64,000 nucleotides of DNA from Flavobacterium sp. N1736 (lineage in GTDB: Bacteria; Bacteroidota; Bacteroidia; Flavobacteriales; Flavobacteriaceae), in the NCBI RefSeq assembly GCF_025947065.1, contig NZ_CP109994.1, forward strand, positions 558,001 through 622,000, read 5' to 3'. The notes beneath the pieces are model-generated. The model searched no databases. It had not been told where the DNA came from and saw nothing but the letters and a program-made list of their open reading frames with translations. Shown here piece after piece: positions 62,446 to 64,000 of the stretch. Made by a program: the position numbers and the translations under genes. Numbering within the stretch: the stretch's first letter is position 1; every line of letters starts with the position of its first letter.

Positions 62446-62964
62446 TTATTTTCTAAAATTCTTATGATTGTGTTTTCGTTTATAATGTGTTTGTTTTAGA
62501 TTATTTTTATCTTCAGAAATAACACTAATAGTACCGTCAATTTCCAACATACAAAGCTTTACATCGGTAAAATGCTCTAAACCATGTTCACGCATTGCTT
62601 CCTTTAATTCGTCGTGTGAGATGTCTAATTTGCTTAAAGCTTTAAAATCAAGTTTTCCGTCGTGAATTAAAATTTCAGGTTTATCTAAAAGTAAATCGTT
62701 GAGCACTTTGTACTTGTGTGTAAGTTTCTTGATAACAAAGTTGATTAAAAACAAAACCAATGCCGCAACCAAACCTCCCCAAAGACTTGTGTCCGGACCA
62801 ACCATTGCATTTTGAACCGAATTACTAATCAGCAAAATCAAAATAATATCGGCAGTATTTAATTGCGAAAGTTCTTTTTTACCGAAAACCCGCAATGCTA
62901 TTGTCATGAAAAAATATACAGCGAGACTTCTTAAAGTAATGTCAATATATGGAGGTAATATCAT
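62446..62964 (-). CDS. DUF421 family (YetF-like) membrane protein
   Basis: A 172-residue protein. Three N-terminal helices lie within residues 8-80 (SLAVYFFMTIALRVFGKKEL, TADIILILLISNSVQNAMVG, SLWGGLVAALVLFLINFVIK). The YetF-type soluble domain follows (KPEILIHDGKLDFKALSKLD, LKEAMREHGLEHFTDVKLCMLEIDGTISVI). In Bacillus, YetF-type proteins occur in spores; their role here is unknown. Confidence 0.9.
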   Translation of the reverse strand: MILPPYIDITLRSLAVYFFMTIALRVFGKKELSQLNTADIILILLISNSVQNAMVGPDTSLWGGLVAALVLFLINFVIKKLTHKYKVLNDLLLDKPEILIHDGKLDFKALSKLDISHDELKEAMREHGLEHFTDVKLCMLEIDGTISVISEDKNNLKQTHYKRKHNHKNFRK

Positions 62965-63061
62965 TTTTTTAGAATTTGGATTTAAAAAAAGCTTTGCCAG
63001 AGTTTTACACTTGACAAAGCTGCTAAATTAATTATGTGTTATGAAGTTTACATGAACTTAT

Positions 63062-64000
63062 TTATAATATCAATTTAAAATTCTTTTCGATTGCTCTGAT
63101 CATTTCTCCGGCAATATCTTTATTAGTTGCACCTTCAATTCCTTCAAGACCCGGAGATGAGTTTACTTCCAATAATAACGGTCCTTTTGAAGAACGAATA
63201 ATGTCGACTCCGGCTACTTTTAAATCCATAGCTTTTGCGGCTTTTATAGCGATCTTTTTTTCTTCGGGGGTAACTTTTATTACAGATGCCGTTCCGCCAA
63301 GGTGAATGTTTGCCCTGAATTCTCCTGGCATTGCTTCACGCTGAATTGCTGCAACGACTTTTCCGTCAATGACAAAACAGCGAATATCCTTTCCGTTTGC
63401 TTCTTTGATGAATTCCTGAACAAGAATGTTAGCATTTAAACTTTTAAAAGCATTGATAACACTTTCTGCGGCTTTTTTAGTTTCTGCAAGTACAACTCCT
63501 TTTCCTTGTGTTCCTTCCAGTAATTTTACGATAAGAGGCGAGCCTCCAACCATTTTAATCAAGTTGTCAGTATCCAAAGGCGAATTGGCAAAACCCGTTG
63601 TTGGAATATCGATTCCGCTGTTTAAAAGTAATTGCAGTGAATATAGTTTATCACGCGATTGTGTTATGGCTGTAGCCGAATTTAAAACAAAAACTTTCAA
63701 AGCTTCAAACTGACGTGTTAAAGCGCAGCCATAAAAAGTAATACTTGGTCGAATTCTTGGTATAATGGCATCAAATTGATTTAATATTTTTCCACCGCGA
63801 TAATGAATTTCCGGAGTTTTAGCATCGAGTTTCATGTAACATTCTTTGATATTCAAAAAGTGCATTTCATGACCACGCATTTCACCGGCTTCCATGATTC
63901 TTTTATTACTGTATAATTCCGGATTACTGGCCAAAAGCCCGATTCTTAAACCTGAAGTTGCTTTTTCAGAGTTTTGATATAATTCTTTTAATGCTTCGGT
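63062..64000 (-). CDS. rimK: RimK-type S6--L-glutamate ligase, N-terminus beyond the window
   Basis: An ATP-grasp ligase that adds glutamates to ribosomal protein S6 or a related target. Visible parts are [20 protein letters not shown] (the usual RimK start), [40 protein letters not shown] and [20 protein letters not shown], the ATP and metal sites. The frame does not begin there. At least 17 codons ([17 protein letters not shown]) precede the RimK start and run off the right edge. From memory, Flavobacterial RimK carries an N-terminal retropepsin-like (PF05618) domain, so this is probably a fusion cut by the window. Confidence 0.88.
   Translation of the reverse strand, partial: TEALKELYQNSEKATSGLRIGLLASNPELYSNKRIMEAGEMRGHEMHFLNIKECYMKLDAKTPEIHYRGGKILNQFDAIIPRIRPSITFYGCALTRQFEALKVFVLNSATAITQSRDKLYSLQLLLNSGIDIPTTGFANSPLDTDNLIKMVGGSPLIVKLLEGTQGKGVVLAETKKAAESVINAFKSLNANILVQEFIKEANGKDIRCFVIDGKVVAAIQREAMPGEFRANIHLGGTASVIKVTPEEKKIAIKAAKAMDLKVAGVDIIRSSKGPLLLEVNSSPGLEGIEGATNKDIAGEMIRAIEKNFKLIL

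Noticed and set aside
63932..63934. TTG as the start of RimK
   Set aside because: The frame is open further upstream to the window edge with protein-like sequence, so the TTG is internal.

Overview
The window is chromosomal DNA from a member of the Flavobacteriaceae (Bacteroidota), most likely a Flavobacterium. The signs are low GC, many promoters with the Bacteroidota -7 element TAnnTTTG, a malate:quinone oxidoreductase, a fused CcoN-CcoO cbb3 oxidase, a type IX secretion (T9SS) style C-terminal domain, a bifunctional ThrA, and intergenic repeats of kinds I associate with this genus. It is mostly core genome, with a few accessory islands. No rRNA, tRNA, CRISPR array or intact insertion sequence was seen.

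Layout. 1-6340: lipopolysaccharide or surface-glycan cluster on alternating strands (a truncated glycosyltransferase-like gene at the left edge, GT2, GT4, a Kdo/WaaP-type kinase, GT2, GT9, GT2). 6429-15300: housekeeping genes (dapD, ruvX, mqo, a FUSC-family protein, def, a DUF5606 protein, mazG), with a ParE/RelE-type toxin-antitoxin pair at 7572-8076, ending in a Crp/Fnr-family regulator. 15501-25485: a micro-aerobic respiration block (ccoI, ccoS, ccoNO, ccoQ, ccoP, ccoG, ccoH, a TauE/SafE-like protein, convergent hemN). Three near-identical palindromes in front of ccoI, ccoS and hemN sit at the same distance from their -7 boxes and look like the regulon of the neighbouring Crp/Fnr protein. 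ccoG is split by an apparent one-base deletion. 25600-31560: small membrane or secreted unknowns, DoxX, an acyl-CoA carboxylase beta subunit, a TetR repressor with two matching operators and a two-gene membrane operon, and lpxD. 31558-32213: a gene-poor AT-rich stretch holding a frameshifted orphan T9SS sorting domain.

32214-45881: msrB, prfB with the programmed +1 frameshift, a threonine aldolase, YbaB/EbfC, oligopeptidase B, a cysteine synthase-like enzyme, a secreted LamG-like protein, YebC with a tiny membrane ORF behind it, a C-terminal processing protease, gcvT and an NAD(P)H-hydrate dehydratase. 46350-52726 is the most accessory-looking part: a HipA-like kinase overlapping a DUF3037 gene, HutD, GNAT, a methyltransferase, a small XRE regulator, and an AT-rich two-gene cassette coding for a SIR2-like protein and a DUF262 protein. 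The last is the best candidate here for an undescribed anti-phage system. 52861-58347: thrC, thrB and thrA, preceded by an unlisted threonine-rich leader peptide that looks like an attenuator. 58772-64000: hutH, a PhoU-like/PitA phosphate uptake pair, a DUF421 protein, and a RimK-type ligase running off the right edge.

Intergenic DNA from about 32 kb on is full of short degenerate repeats and perfect inverted repeats, mostly in the gaps behind stop codons.
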